NCBI GenBank assembly: GCA_035544835.1
Contig: DASZZV010000055.1
Coordinates: 1-16,979, forward strand
Direction of reading: 5' to 3'
Source: DASZZV01 sp035544835
GTDB lineage: Bacteria; Acidobacteriota; Thermoanaerobaculia; Gp7-AA8
Length of the DNA stretch: 16,979 bases
Of this stretch, positions 1 through 6,894 are shown one piece after another. Both the position numbers and the translations under genes were made by a program. Below the pieces are notes generated by a model. It was not told the origin of the DNA. It made no database searches and was given only the letters and a program-made list of their open reading frames with translations. Within the stretch, counting starts at the first letter, position 1. The number at the start of each line of letters is the position of its first letter.

Positions 1-76
1 ATCTGGGCGGGGGCCTTAGACCCTTGGCAATCGAAAATGTTTGCGAGCACCACGATGGAAGGGCCCCCGCCCAGAT
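1..76. repeat. Dispersed hairpin repeat, 15-bp perfect arms
   Basis: Positions 1-15 and 62-76 are perfect reverse complements (ATCTGGGCGGGGGCC), separated by 46 nt. The first arm recurs with one mismatch in direct orientation at 16944-16960, near the other end of the window. The sequence after the right arm (73-98) reads as the reverse complement of the 'GTCATCCCGAGC...GAGGGATCT' module also seen at 16919-16948. I read it as part of a dispersed non-coding repeat family. No credible coding region lies in 1-338. Confidence 0.7.
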
Positions 77-90
77 CCCTCGCTGCGGCT

Positions 91-141
91 CGGGATGACA
101 CATCGGGGAACCCGCGTAAATACAGGGAGTTTCTTAGAAGC
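91..141 (-). repeat. Dispersed repeat module, copy C
   Basis: Read on the minus strand this gives a core of TAAGAAACT, then GTATTTACGCGG, then GTCATCCCGAGC. The same ordered set of motifs is found at 271-319 (minus) and 16764-16818 (plus). The copies differ by scattered substitutions, so they are old copies of one element rather than a recent duplication. Confidence 0.7.
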
Positions 142-271
142 AAGGGCGGGCGGGTAGGAGGGGCGAGGGACCTCGCAAACTGGTACATTCGCTATTCCGG
201 CGGCGCAGAATCTGAACGGGGAATGTACTAGTTTGCGAGGTCCCTCGCCCCTCCCGCACACCCGCCCTTGC
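140..271. repeat. Long imperfect inverted repeat (about 51-bp arms)
   Basis: The arm at about 140-190 and the arm at about 221-271 are reverse complements at about 46 of 51 positions, with a loop of about 30 nt. Each arm contains GAGGGACCTCGCAAACT. RNA or single-stranded DNA from here would form one very long hairpin. It overlaps the end of copy C and abuts copy A of the dispersed module, so 1-320 appears to be a nest of several elements just upstream of the permease gene. Confidence 0.75.
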
Positions 272-319
272 TCGGGATGACTTGCTTTGAAAAGCCGCGT
301 GAATAGTGGAAGTTTGAGC
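271..319 (-). repeat. Dispersed repeat module, copy A
   Basis: Minus-strand reading gives CTCAAACTTCC, then TATTCACGCGGCTTTT, then GTCATCCCGAG, matching copies at 91-141 (minus) and 16764-16818 (plus) with substitutions. It ends 20 nt before the permease start codon, so any promoter for that gene must lie within or very near this repeat. Confidence 0.65.
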
Positions 320-338
320 ATGGACGAAAGGTGATCTC

Positions 339-1841
339 ATGACCCATGACGAAACAATCCAACACCCCGACGGTCGCGTAGAGCTCATCGACGACTCCTC
401 CCTCCGTTCCAGCCCCCTCTACAACGAAGACCTCGCCCCCGTCCCCATCTCGAAACGCAACTGGACGACCTACAACTACGCCGCGCTCTGGATCAGCATG
501 GCCCATTGCATCCCGACCTACATGCTCTCGTCGGGACTCATGGCCACGGGGATGAACTGGTGGCAGGCGCTCATCACCATCCTCCTCGGCAACACCATCG
601 TCCTCATCCCCATCCTGCTCAACTCCCACCCCGGAACGAAGTACGGCATCCCCTTTCCCGTCCTTGCCCGCGCCAGTTATGGCTCGCTGGGCTCGAATCT
701 CCCGGCGCTGATGCGCGCCCTGGTCGCCTGCGGCTGGTTCGGGATTCAGGCCTGGATCGGCGGTCAGGCCCTTCACGTTTTCTTCGGCGCGATCATCCCG
801 GGATGGGCGACCCTTCTCGGCGGGCCGGTGCTCGGTCATGCCCCGACCGAGTGGTTGTCCTTTCTCCTCTTCTGGGGACTCAACATCCTCATCATCTACA
901 GAGGAATGGATCTGCTGCGGCTTGTCGAGAACTGGGCGGCGCCGTTCGTCCTCATCATGACAGCGCTCCTGGTCGGCTGGGCATTGAATCGCGCCCACGG
1001 GCTCGGCTACCTGCTCCATCAGTCCGGGAAATTTCATACCTGGAGCGAGTTCCGGCCGATCTTCTTCCCTTCACTGACGGCCATGATCGGCTTCTGGGCG
1101 ACACTCTCACTCAACATGCCCGACTTCACCCGCTTCGGACGGAGCCAGCGCGAGCAGGTCCTCGGTCAGGTAGTCGCGCTTCCGACGACCATGACCGTGT
1201 TTGCGGCGATGGGAATCATCATCACTTCTGCTGCTCTGGTGATCTATCCGCACATGAGTGCCAACGAGATCTGGGACCCCGTGAAGCTGGTGGCGCAGTT
1301 CAAGGCGCCGGTGGTCGTTGCCATCTCGATGTTCACGGTCGTGGTGGCGACGCTGTCGGTCAACATCGCCGCGAATGTCGTCTCCCCCGCGAACGATTTC
1401 GCCAACGCCTTCCCGCGCCTGATCTCCTTTCGCCTCGGCGGGCTGATCACGGGGCTGATCGGAATCCTCATGCAGCCGTGGCGACTTCTCGCCGACCCCT
1501 CCGGCTACATCTTCAACTGGCTGCTCGGTTACTCCGGCGGCCTGGGGTCGATTGCCGGAGTGATGATCGTCGACTACTGGGTCATCCGTCATCAGCATCT
1601 CGAGCTCGGCGATCTCTATCGCCGGAAAGGAGCGTACTGGTACAACGCAGGCTGGAACTGGCGCGCCGTCGTCGCCACCCTCGCCGGCTGCGGCTTCGCC
1701 TGGATCGGGCTCGTCGTCCCGGTCATGCGCCCTCTGTACGACTACGCCTGGTTCGTCGGCTTCGGCGTATCCGCGGTGACGCACTACATACTGATGAAGG
1801 CGGCGCCGCCGTCGGTAGAGACCCTCGCCGCACCGGCGTAG
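339..1841 (+). CDS. NCS1-family nucleobase/hydantoin/allantoin permease
   Basis: A 500-aa inner-membrane transporter of the NCS1 family, which imports uracil, allantoin, hydantoins or related bases with Na+ or H+. The sequence shows about 12 hydrophobic segments. It also shows the family hallmarks: NWTTYNYAALW at residues 41-51, CGWFGIQAW at 131-139, MIGFWATLSLNMPDF at 249-263, and NIAANVVSPANDF at 342-354. By alignment with the hydantoin transporter Mhp1, W133, Q137, W253 and N342/N346 fall where its substrate-contacting residues lie. The ATG is preceded by AAAGGTGA (327-334), which supports this start. The next gene is a beta-ureidopropionase, which points to a pyrimidine or hydantoin-type substrate; the exact substrate cannot be read from sequence. 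The upstream region is filled with dispersed repeats. Confidence 0.93.
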   Translation: MTHDETIQHPDGRVELIDDSSLRSSPLYNEDLAPVPISKRNWTTYNYAALWISMAHCIPTYMLSSGLMATGMNWWQALITILLGNTIVLIPILLNSHPGTKYGIPFPVLARASYGSLGSNLPALMRALVACGWFGIQAWIGGQALHVFFGAIIPGWATLLGGPVLGHAPTEWLSFLLFWGLNILIIYRGMDLLRLVENWAAPFVLIMTALLVGWALNRAHGLGYLLHQSGKFHTWSEFRPIFFPSLTAMIGFWATLSLNMPDFTRFGRSQREQVLGQVVALPTTMTVFAAMGIIITSAALVIYPHMSANEIWDPVKLVAQFKAPVVVAISMFTVVVATLSVNIAANVVSPANDFANAFPRLISFRLGGLITGLIGILMQPWRLLADPSGYIFNWLLGYSGGLGSIAGVMIVDYWVIRHQHLELGDLYRRKGAYWYNAGWNWRAVVATLAGCGFAWIGLVVPVMRPLYDYAWFVGFGVSAVTHYILMKAAPPSVETLAAPA

Positions 1842-1937
1842 GGCCGCACGGCGTGCGGCCGGCACCCCGACCGTGATCGCCAGGGTTCAGTCATTCACGC
1901 CACGAGTATCGGCCGCACGCCGTGCGGCCCTACGCCG
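1834..1937. repeat. 27-bp perfect inverted repeat spanning the permease stop codon
   Basis: The arms 1834-1860 and 1911-1937 are exact reverse complements, with a 50-nt loop. Each arm contains a 19-bp near-palindrome, GGCCGCACGGCGTGCGGCC or its complement, so each arm can also fold on itself. The left arm includes the last codons and TAG of the permease. There is no T-run, so it is not a classical terminator. It could act as an mRNA 3'-end barrier or simply be a dispersed REP-like element. Confidence 0.85.
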
Positions 1938-2014
1938 CGCTGCAATCTTCAGCCTGAACATACATTTGATGGTCTCGCGTTAGAATCATCGCTCTTCAAG
2001 CAAAGGAGATCCCA

Positions 2015-2884
2015 ATGCCACCAATCGTGAAGTGCGGATTGATTCAAGCCATGAACGCCTGCGCCACCGACGAGAAAATTGAAACGATTCGCGAGGCAAA
2101 CATCGCCAGGCATCTCCCCTACATCGATCAGGCCGGGCGGGAAGGAGTGCAGATTCTCTGCATGCAGGAGATCTTCACCGGACCCTACTTCTGCGCCGAG
2201 CAGACCACCCGCTGGTACGACGCCGTCGAACGGATTCCCGATGGGCCGACCGTCAAGCTGATGCAGGAGTATGCGAAACGCTACAGCATGGTGATCATCG
2301 TCCCGATCTACGAAGAAGACGGGACCGGCATCTACTACAACACCGCCGCAGTCATCGACGCCGACGGTACGTACCTCGGCAAGTACCGCAAGAATCACAT
2401 TCCCCACTGTGCTCCTGGTTTCTGGGAGAAGTTCTACTTTCGTCCCGGCAACCTCGGCTATCCCGTGTTCCAGACCCGCTATGCAAAGGTCGGCGTCTAC
2501 ATCTGTTACGACCGCCACTTTCCCGAGGGGGCTCGTGAGCTCGGCTTGAATGGAGCGGAGATCGTCTTCAATCCGTCGGCCACCGTGGCCGGCCTCTCCG
2601 AGTATCTCTGGAGACTCGAGCAACCGGCGCACGCCGTCGCCAACGGTTACTTCATCGGCGCCATCAACCGCGTGGGATATGAGGCTCCCTGGAACATCGG
2701 CGAGTTTTACGGGCAGAGCTATTTCTGCGACCCGCGCGGCAAGTTCGTCGCTGAAGGCCCTCGGGACAAGGATGCCCTGATCACTGCCGAGCTCGATCTC
2801 GAAAAGATTCGCGAGGTGCGAAACACCTGGCAGTTCTTCCGGGACCGTCGTCCGGAAACCTATGGCGGTCTCGTGAAGTTATAG
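2015..2884 (+). CDS. Beta-ureidopropionase / N-carbamoyl amidase (nitrilase superfamily)
   Basis: A 289-aa cytoplasmic enzyme of the carbon-nitrogen hydrolase (nitrilase) superfamily. The Glu-Lys-Cys catalytic triad is visible as E52 (CMQEIF), K126 (KYRKNHIP) and C164 (YICYDRHFPE), with a likely second Glu at E138. The KYRKNHIPH and GPYFCAEQ segments resemble beta-ureidopropionases, which hydrolyse N-carbamoyl-beta-alanine to beta-alanine, CO2 and ammonia in the last step of reductive pyrimidine catabolism. N-carbamoylputrescine or N-carbamoyl-D-amino-acid amidase are the main alternatives. AAAGGAGA (2002-2009) lies 5 nt before the ATG. The preceding gene is a nucleobase permease. Dihydropyrimidine dehydrogenase and dihydropyrimidinase genes are not in this window. 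Confidence 0.9.
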   Translation: MPPIVKCGLIQAMNACATDEKIETIREANIARHLPYIDQAGREGVQILCMQEIFTGPYFCAEQTTRWYDAVERIPDGPTVKLMQEYAKRYSMVIIVPIYEEDGTGIYYNTAAVIDADGTYLGKYRKNHIPHCAPGFWEKFYFRPGNLGYPVFQTRYAKVGVYICYDRHFPEGARELGLNGAEIVFNPSATVAGLSEYLWRLEQPAHAVANGYFIGAINRVGYEAPWNIGEFYGQSYFCDPRGKFVAEGPRDKDALITAELDLEKIREVRNTWQFFRDRRPETYGGLVKL

Positions 2885-2964
2885 GGTAGTATAGAAGCTG
2901 AATCCTCACGTAGTTGGCAGCGAATGCCAGCACTTACGATTCATCGAACCCACCAGGAGGCCCC

Positions 2965-4911
2965 ATGAGGCTCGCAAGGATCGTATGGCTGTCCGTGTTG
3001 CTTGTCATCGCAATACCGCTCGGTGCCCAGCAGCTCGAGATTCACTACATCGATGTAGGCTGGGGAGGCTCGGTCCTGGTCAAGGGGCCTGACGGGACCA
3101 CGGTGATGCTCGAGGCCGGCAATACAGGTTTGGGAACCCAGTACGTCGTTCCCTACCTCAAATCCATCGGCATCCAACCCGCCAACGGGCTCGATTACAT
3201 GATCGGCGGCCATCAGCACTGCGATCACATCGGTGGGCTCGATGAGGTGATCCAGGCCGGCTACAACGTCCGCATCAAACAATATTCCAACGGCTCGAGC
3301 TACGCTTCCTCGTGCGTTGACGGATGGGTTGCCGCAGCCGCGACGACAACGGCGGGAGCGCCCGTGCCAATGCCGGTAGGAACCGTAATCCTGCTTGGCA
3401 ACGGCGCAAAAATCACCTGCGTCGCGCGCAATGGCTCGATCATCGGTGGCGGCTCGGTAGCCGTTTCCGATGAGAACGATCGCTCGATCGCTCTTCTCGT
3501 TCAATACGGAGGATTCGATTACCTCTGGGCTAGCGATCTTGGTGGAGGCAGTGACACGTGCACCGGGCGATCGACGGCGCAGCTGGATGTCGAGTCTTCG
3601 GTCATCACTGCAATCTCGCCAGGCGGAACGAGCCCTTTGATCAGCGCCGGTGGAATCGATCTACTGCACGTCAATCATCACGGAAGCGAAAGCAGCACGA
3701 ATCCAACCTGGTTCAACAAAGCGAATCCGGCCGTAGCGATCATCGGCGTTGGCGCAGGTGAATCCGCAGGTTGGGACCTGCCCCGCATCGACGTCGTGGA
3801 GCATGTTCTGCTCGGGCAGTCCAGCTCCTGCGTCACCGCGCCACCGACCACCGTGCTGCAGACCGAAGAGGGCAGCCCGAGCGGCTCGTTGACGAGTTTC
3901 TCGGGCTACTGCGTCGGCAACATCAAGGTCACTACGGACGGGCTGAATATCTTCACCGTATCCGCTGACGGCGCCGTGCATCAAGGGCCGAACGAGCTGG
4001 TTGGCTCCGGACTTCCCCGCAGCTTCACGATCGACGACTCTGTGCAACCGCCCGACACGACTGCTCCCACGACTTCGATCACATCTCCAGCCGCCGGCGC
4101 GACCCTCTCGGGCAGCACGACGGTCACCGCCTCGGCGTCAGACAATGTAGGGGTGACAAGGGTCGAGTTCTATCTCGACGCCACCCTCACCAGCACCGAC
4201 ACCGCTGCTCCCTATTCCTGGACGTGGGACACAACCGCAACAGTGAACGGGGCCCATTCGCTCACGTCGAAGGCTTATGACGCCGCGGCCAACAACAGCA
4301 CCTCAGCGGCCGTCAGCGTGACGGTCAGTAACGCTCCCGCCGATACCCAGGCGCCCACGACCGCCATCATCTCCCCAGCTGCCAACGCGACCGTTTCCGG
4401 CACCACGACTGTCAGTGCGAGTGCCTCGGACAACATCGGCGTTACCAAGGTCGAGATTTACCTCGACGGCGCCCTTAAGACCACCATTACCGCCGCTCCT
4501 TACGATTGGAGCTGGAACACCACTACCGCCAGCAACGGAACCCATTCTCTGACCTCGAAGGCCTATGACGCGGCTAATAACGTCGGCACCTCGGCTGCCG
4601 TGAGCGTCACGGTAAGCAACACCGACACGACGCCACCGACAGCGCCCGCAAACCTGAGCGCCTCCTCCGCCAAACGCAAGATCTCACTCTCGTGGACGGC
4701 ATCGACAGACAACGTCGGCGTGACCGGATATCAGGTGTGGCATGCTACGAGCGTCGGCGGACCCTTCGCGCAAATTGTGACAACGAGCTTCACGACGTTC
4801 ACCCACACCGGGCTGATCTCCGGGTCGGTCCATTACTACTATGTCAAAGCCACTGACGCGGCTGGGAACATCTCCACCGCGTCGAACACCGTGACGGCGA
4901 CGTCAAGGTAA
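2965..4911 (+). CDS. Secreted ComEC-like metallo-beta-lactamase-fold protein with Ig-like and FN3 domains
   Basis: A 648-aa exported protein. Residues 1-21 form a Sec signal peptide (hydrophobic run VWLSVLLVIAIPLGAQ). Residues 24-340 resemble the soluble MBL-fold domain of ComEC: IHYIDVGWGGSVLV at the start, a metal motif HQHCDH at 83-88, ASDLG at 189-193 and HVNHHGS at 235-241. Two near-duplicate Ig-like domains follow (about 365-456 and 460-552), each opening with D-T/Q-APTT and containing SDN(V/I)GVT(R/K)VE. An FN3-like domain ends the protein (about 555-648). The ATG has AGGAGG at 2955-2960 and begins the signal peptide, so an upstream TTG at 2914 is unlikely. The fold suggests a metal-dependent hydrolase, possibly acting on nucleic acid or a phosphoester, placed outside the cytoplasm; the substrate is unknown. 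It probably has its own transcription unit, since a terminator follows. Confidence 0.85.
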   Translation: MRLARIVWLSVLLVIAIPLGAQQLEIHYIDVGWGGSVLVKGPDGTTVMLEAGNTGLGTQYVVPYLKSIGIQPANGLDYMIGGHQHCDHIGGLDEVIQAGYNVRIKQYSNGSSYASSCVDGWVAAAATTTAGAPVPMPVGTVILLGNGAKITCVARNGSIIGGGSVAVSDENDRSIALLVQYGGFDYLWASDLGGGSDTCTGRSTAQLDVESSVITAISPGGTSPLISAGGIDLLHVNHHGSESSTNPTWFNKANPAVAIIGVGAGESAGWDLPRIDVVEHVLLGQSSSCVTAPPTTVLQTEEGSPSGSLTSFSGYCVGNIKVTTDGLNIFTVSADGAVHQGPNELVGSGLPRSFTIDDSVQPPDTTAPTTSITSPAAGATLSGSTTVTASASDNVGVTRVEFYLDATLTSTDTAAPYSWTWDTTATVNGAHSLTSKAYDAAANNSTSAAVSVTVSNAPADTQAPTTAIISPAANATVSGTTTVSASASDNIGVTKVEIYLDGALKTTITAAPYDWSWNTTTASNGTHSLTSKAYDAANNVGTSAAVSVTVSNTDTTPPTAPANLSASSAKRKISLSWTASTDNVGVTGYQVWHATSVGGPFAQIVTTSFTTFTHTGLISGSVHYYYVKATDAAGNISTASNTVTATSR

Positions 4912-4937
4912 CAACTACGTCTCAACAAAGATAGAAC

Positions 4938-4960
4938 GCCGGCCCGAGGGCCGGCTTTCT
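4938..4960 (+). terminator. Intrinsic terminator after the MBL-fold gene
   Basis: GCCGGCC (4938-4944) pairs with GGCCGGC (4949-4955) around a CGAG loop, followed directly by TTTCT. It lies 27 nt after the stop codon at 4911. The T-tract is short, but the stem is GC-only. Confidence 0.75.
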
Positions 4961-5130
4961 ATTGACAGCTGATTTGGGACAGGGGTACTGTGGCCTTCCC
5001 CACACGGCGCGAAACGCGTCCTGCCTTTGCTCTCCTCTCACCAATTCTCACCATGCCGATTTCAAAAACGTATTCTCACGTCCTCACTCTATTTGTTCTT
5101 CTGACTCTCATCGCTTTTCAGGGAGGCGCC

Positions 5131-5412
5131 ATGACAACACCATCGGATGTTCTTCTGAAAGCCCACTACACAGCCGTCCAGGGAACAGATCCCGAGTACG
5201 GTCAAGGTGCCATCGAACGAAATGAAGTGGCCCACCGCGAGATTCATCAGTTCGTCTGGCTGATCCTCGTGGAAGCGCCAGGCGATCCTCGTGAGTGGGA
5301 ACGACGGCTCAACGAAGCCGTCCAGCCCGATCACGGTTTCTTCACCCTCGAATGCGCTTCGACGGAGGAAGAGCAGGACGTCCGTTCAGGAAAGGTTCAA
5401 CTGCAGAAATAG
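5131..5412 (+). CDS. Small hypothetical protein (93 aa)
   Basis: I do not recognise this protein. The chosen ATG has GGGAGG at 5121-5126, 4 nt upstream. From here on the third codon positions are GC-rich, like neighbouring genes. The frame stays open upstream to 4990, and an ATG at 5053 would add a hydrophobic stretch (VLTLFVLLTLIAF) that looks like a signal peptide. However, that part has low third-position GC and no Shine-Dalgarno sequence, so I consider it non-coding by default. The 93-aa product is acidic, with no cysteine pair or obvious domain, and includes HREIHQFVWLILVEAP mid-protein. It may be a small soluble protein or a remnant. The preceding gene is closed by a terminator, so it is probably transcribed separately. 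Confidence 0.5.
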   Translation: MTTPSDVLLKAHYTAVQGTDPEYGQGAIERNEVAHREIHQFVWLILVEAPGDPREWERRLNEAVQPDHGFFTLECASTEEEQDVRSGKVQLQK

Positions 5413-5717
5413 AAAGCAGGCGAGGACACGCCAAACCTTTTGTCCCGTCCCTATCTCCCATTCATTTTCCGGCCGGCGCAGTATCATTTGATTTTCCGCC
5501 TGCCGGCAGCGAGCACGAGACTCCACTGAGTCGTCGCGAAACGGCCGCGCATCAGACAGAAAGCGGCGGAGTCTTTCCAGGCCTGATCGTGATGATCGTT
5601 CGTAGGAGCCTGACCATTCGTCGCGAAGACGCTCGTCACTTCATCAGCGCGGTGTCGGCTCTTTCATCGATCTGCGCTCCCGATATAGAGTAACGCCGCT
5701 ACCTGGAGGTGGAACCG
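5413..5717. other. Gene-free gap
   Basis: I see no convincing gene, RNA or strong terminator in this 305-nt stretch. Open frames that cross it lack ribosome-binding sites and have low-complexity Arg/Ser-rich translations typical of shadow frames. The Shine-Dalgarno sequence of the DinB-like gene (GGAGG, 5705-5709) marks its right edge. Confidence 0.5.
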
Positions 5718-6221
5718 ATGTCGAATCGAAAGCAGGCCTTCCTCGATACTTACGATCGCGAGCATGCCACGACGATGCGTGTGCTGCACGCTTATCCCGA
5801 AGACAAGCAGGATCTGCGGCCCCACTCGAAGTGTAAGACGGCCCGCGAGCTGGCCTGGGTCTTCGTCGCCGAGTGCGGCCTTGGCACCAAGGTCTGGCAC
5901 GATGAATTCGCGAAGGGCGTTCCTTCCGGCGGCGCTTTCCCTGCGCCGCCTGAGAAGTGGAGCGATCAGCTGGCCGCGACCGATAAGGCAAGCAAGGACT
6001 TTCGAGACCTCGTCGCCTCGGCATCCGAGGAGGCACTCTCGGAGACCGTACATTTTTTCAGTGCACCGAAGACGATGGGGGAGATGTCGCGCCACCAGTG
6101 GATCTGGTTTCTTCTGCACGAGCAGATTCATCACCGCGGTCAGTTCTCGATCTACCTGCGGATGGCCGATGGAAAGGTTCCCTCGATCTACGGACCGACC
6201 GCCGACGAGCCGTGGATGTGA
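5718..6221 (+). CDS. DinB-like four-helix-bundle protein
   Basis: A 167-aa protein of the DinB/YfiT-like putative metalloenzyme superfamily, whose members are soluble four-helix bundles. Some of these use bacillithiol, mycothiol or glutathione as cofactor. The diagnostic C-terminal signature is clear: HEQIHHRGQFSIYLRM at residues 134-149, giving H134 and H138 or H139 as metal ligands. The usual first ligand His near residue 48, in the 'ELxxH' helix, is not seen: that helix reads ARELAWVFVAE. Start: ATG at 5718 with GGAGG at 5705-5709; a GTG at 5709 overlaps the Shine-Dalgarno sequence and is less likely. Function in this organism is unknown. Confidence 0.85.
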   Translation: MSNRKQAFLDTYDREHATTMRVLHAYPEDKQDLRPHSKCKTARELAWVFVAECGLGTKVWHDEFAKGVPSGGAFPAPPEKWSDQLAATDKASKDFRDLVASASEEALSETVHFFSAPKTMGEMSRHQWIWFLLHEQIHHRGQFSIYLRMADGKVPSIYGPTADEPWM

Positions 6222-6368
6222 TGAAGACTGCAGAATGGTGATGCAGAGGCCAGACCCTGACCTGATTACATACTACGTTCGATGATCGCGGGCGACGCGT
6301 CGCGCGGTTCTCCCGTTCGTATTGACACCCACTAAGGTGGGCGCGCCCGCCCGTGCCGTGCCAAGAAG

Positions 6369-6617
6369 TTAGCCGGCGCTCTTGGCCCTGCGGGTCTTCT
6401 TCATGGCAGTTTTCGGAAGCCCCGAGATTACGGAGCGCAGCATGGTGTTCACCGAGGTCGACGAGGCAAAGACCTCAGCAACGTCTGGGTCCAAAACGAC
6501 GGCGACTCGGTCCTTCTTCATCTTTTCAGCGAAGCGGTTCGGACGCGACTTCGAGTAGTCAAACGAGTACTCGTTTCTAATCTCGGATTTCTGCGGTCTA
6601 CTGGGTGCCTTCTTCAT
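6369..6617 (-). CDS. brnA: BrnA-like antitoxin
   Basis: An 82-aa antitoxin of the BrnA family. It neutralises the BrnT RNase toxin by direct binding, and its ribbon-helix-helix part represses the operon. Conserved features visible are R14-x-EY-x-FD20, SRPNRFA (24-30) and the C-terminal DNA-binding segment VLDPDVAEVF (41-50) with VN56-57. The start ATG (6617-6615) lies inside the end of brnT, giving a 20-nt overlap that implies translational coupling. The basic tail (MKKTRRAKSAG) is longer than I would expect. It is the last gene of the minus-strand TA cluster; I saw no convincing terminator after it, only a weak 5-bp stem at 6328-6341. Confidence 0.88.
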   Translation of the reverse strand: MKKAPSRPQKSEIRNEYSFDYSKSRPNRFAEKMKKDRVAVVLDPDVAEVFASSTSVNTMLRSVISGLPKTAMKKTRRAKSAG

Positions 6618-6876
6618 AATCGCGACGTTCGTGAGCTGTTGCTGCCCGAGCGCTGATGATTCTGACAGCTTCGCCTTTCTCGGTGAAGAATACAAGTAAC
6701 GGCCTGCCTCGATCTGAATGACCCGTGATGACTTCACGCCGTTCTCCGATGGAATGATCCAGGTCATCGTGAATCCGAGCGAGCGGATCGCTGAAGACGG
6801 TCAACGCCTCCTCGAAGGAAACACCGTCTTCCCGAATGTTGTTCTGAGCCTTCCTATCGTCCCAGGCAAATTGCAC
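6598..6876 (-). CDS. brnT: BrnT-like ribonuclease toxin
   Basis: A 92-aa toxin of the BrnT family (DUF497), a RelE-like-fold mRNA interferase. The family pattern is complete: FAWDDRKAQNN near the start, GVSFEEA (18-24), FSDPLA (28-33), HSIGERRE (41-48) and VRIISARAAT (71-80) followed by ER-x2-Y (83-87). The start is a GTG at 6876. A palindrome (6879-6894) sits 2 nt before it and overlaps the stop of the preceding vapC. The toxin-first order (brnT then brnA) is normal for this family. It is 13 nt downstream of vapC, so it is probably also transcribed from the phd promoter. Confidence 0.93.
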   Translation of the reverse strand: MQFAWDDRKAQNNIREDGVSFEEALTVFSDPLARIHDDLDHSIGERREVITGHSDRGRPLLVFFTEKGEAVRIISARAATAHERRDYEEGTQ

Positions 6877-6878
6877 GA

Positions 6879-6894
6879 AGTGAGTTTACTCACT
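6879..6894. promoter_or_regulatory. Candidate brnTA operator (palindrome)
   Basis: AGTGAGTttACTCACT: perfect 7-bp arms around a 2-nt centre, immediately upstream of the brnT GTG and covering the stop codon of vapC. BrnA is known to repress its own operon, so this palindrome is a natural candidate operator. It could instead be a processing hairpin between the two modules. The assignment is inference. Confidence 0.5.

Noticed and set aside
228..1037. A 269-aa minus-strand open frame opposite the permease
   Set aside because: It is antisense to a well-supported membrane transporter, rich in Glu/Gly/Arg as expected for a shadow frame, and begins inside the repeat cluster.
506..1876. A 456-aa plus-strand frame overlapping the permease
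   Set aside because: Its translation is Arg/His/Pro-rich low complexity, a typical +2 shadow of a high-GC gene.
2890..2895. TATAGA as a -10 box for the MBL-fold gene
   Set aside because: No acceptable -35 element at 16-18 nt upstream.
5295..5693. A 132-aa plus frame overlapping the small protein and the following gap
   Set aside because: No Shine-Dalgarno sequence, no domain, and Arg/Ser-rich composition; I treat 5413-5717 as non-coding.
6328..6341. Small stem CCCAC-TAAG-GTGGG as terminator of the TA operon
   Set aside because: Only 5 bp and no T-run on the minus strand; too weak to call.
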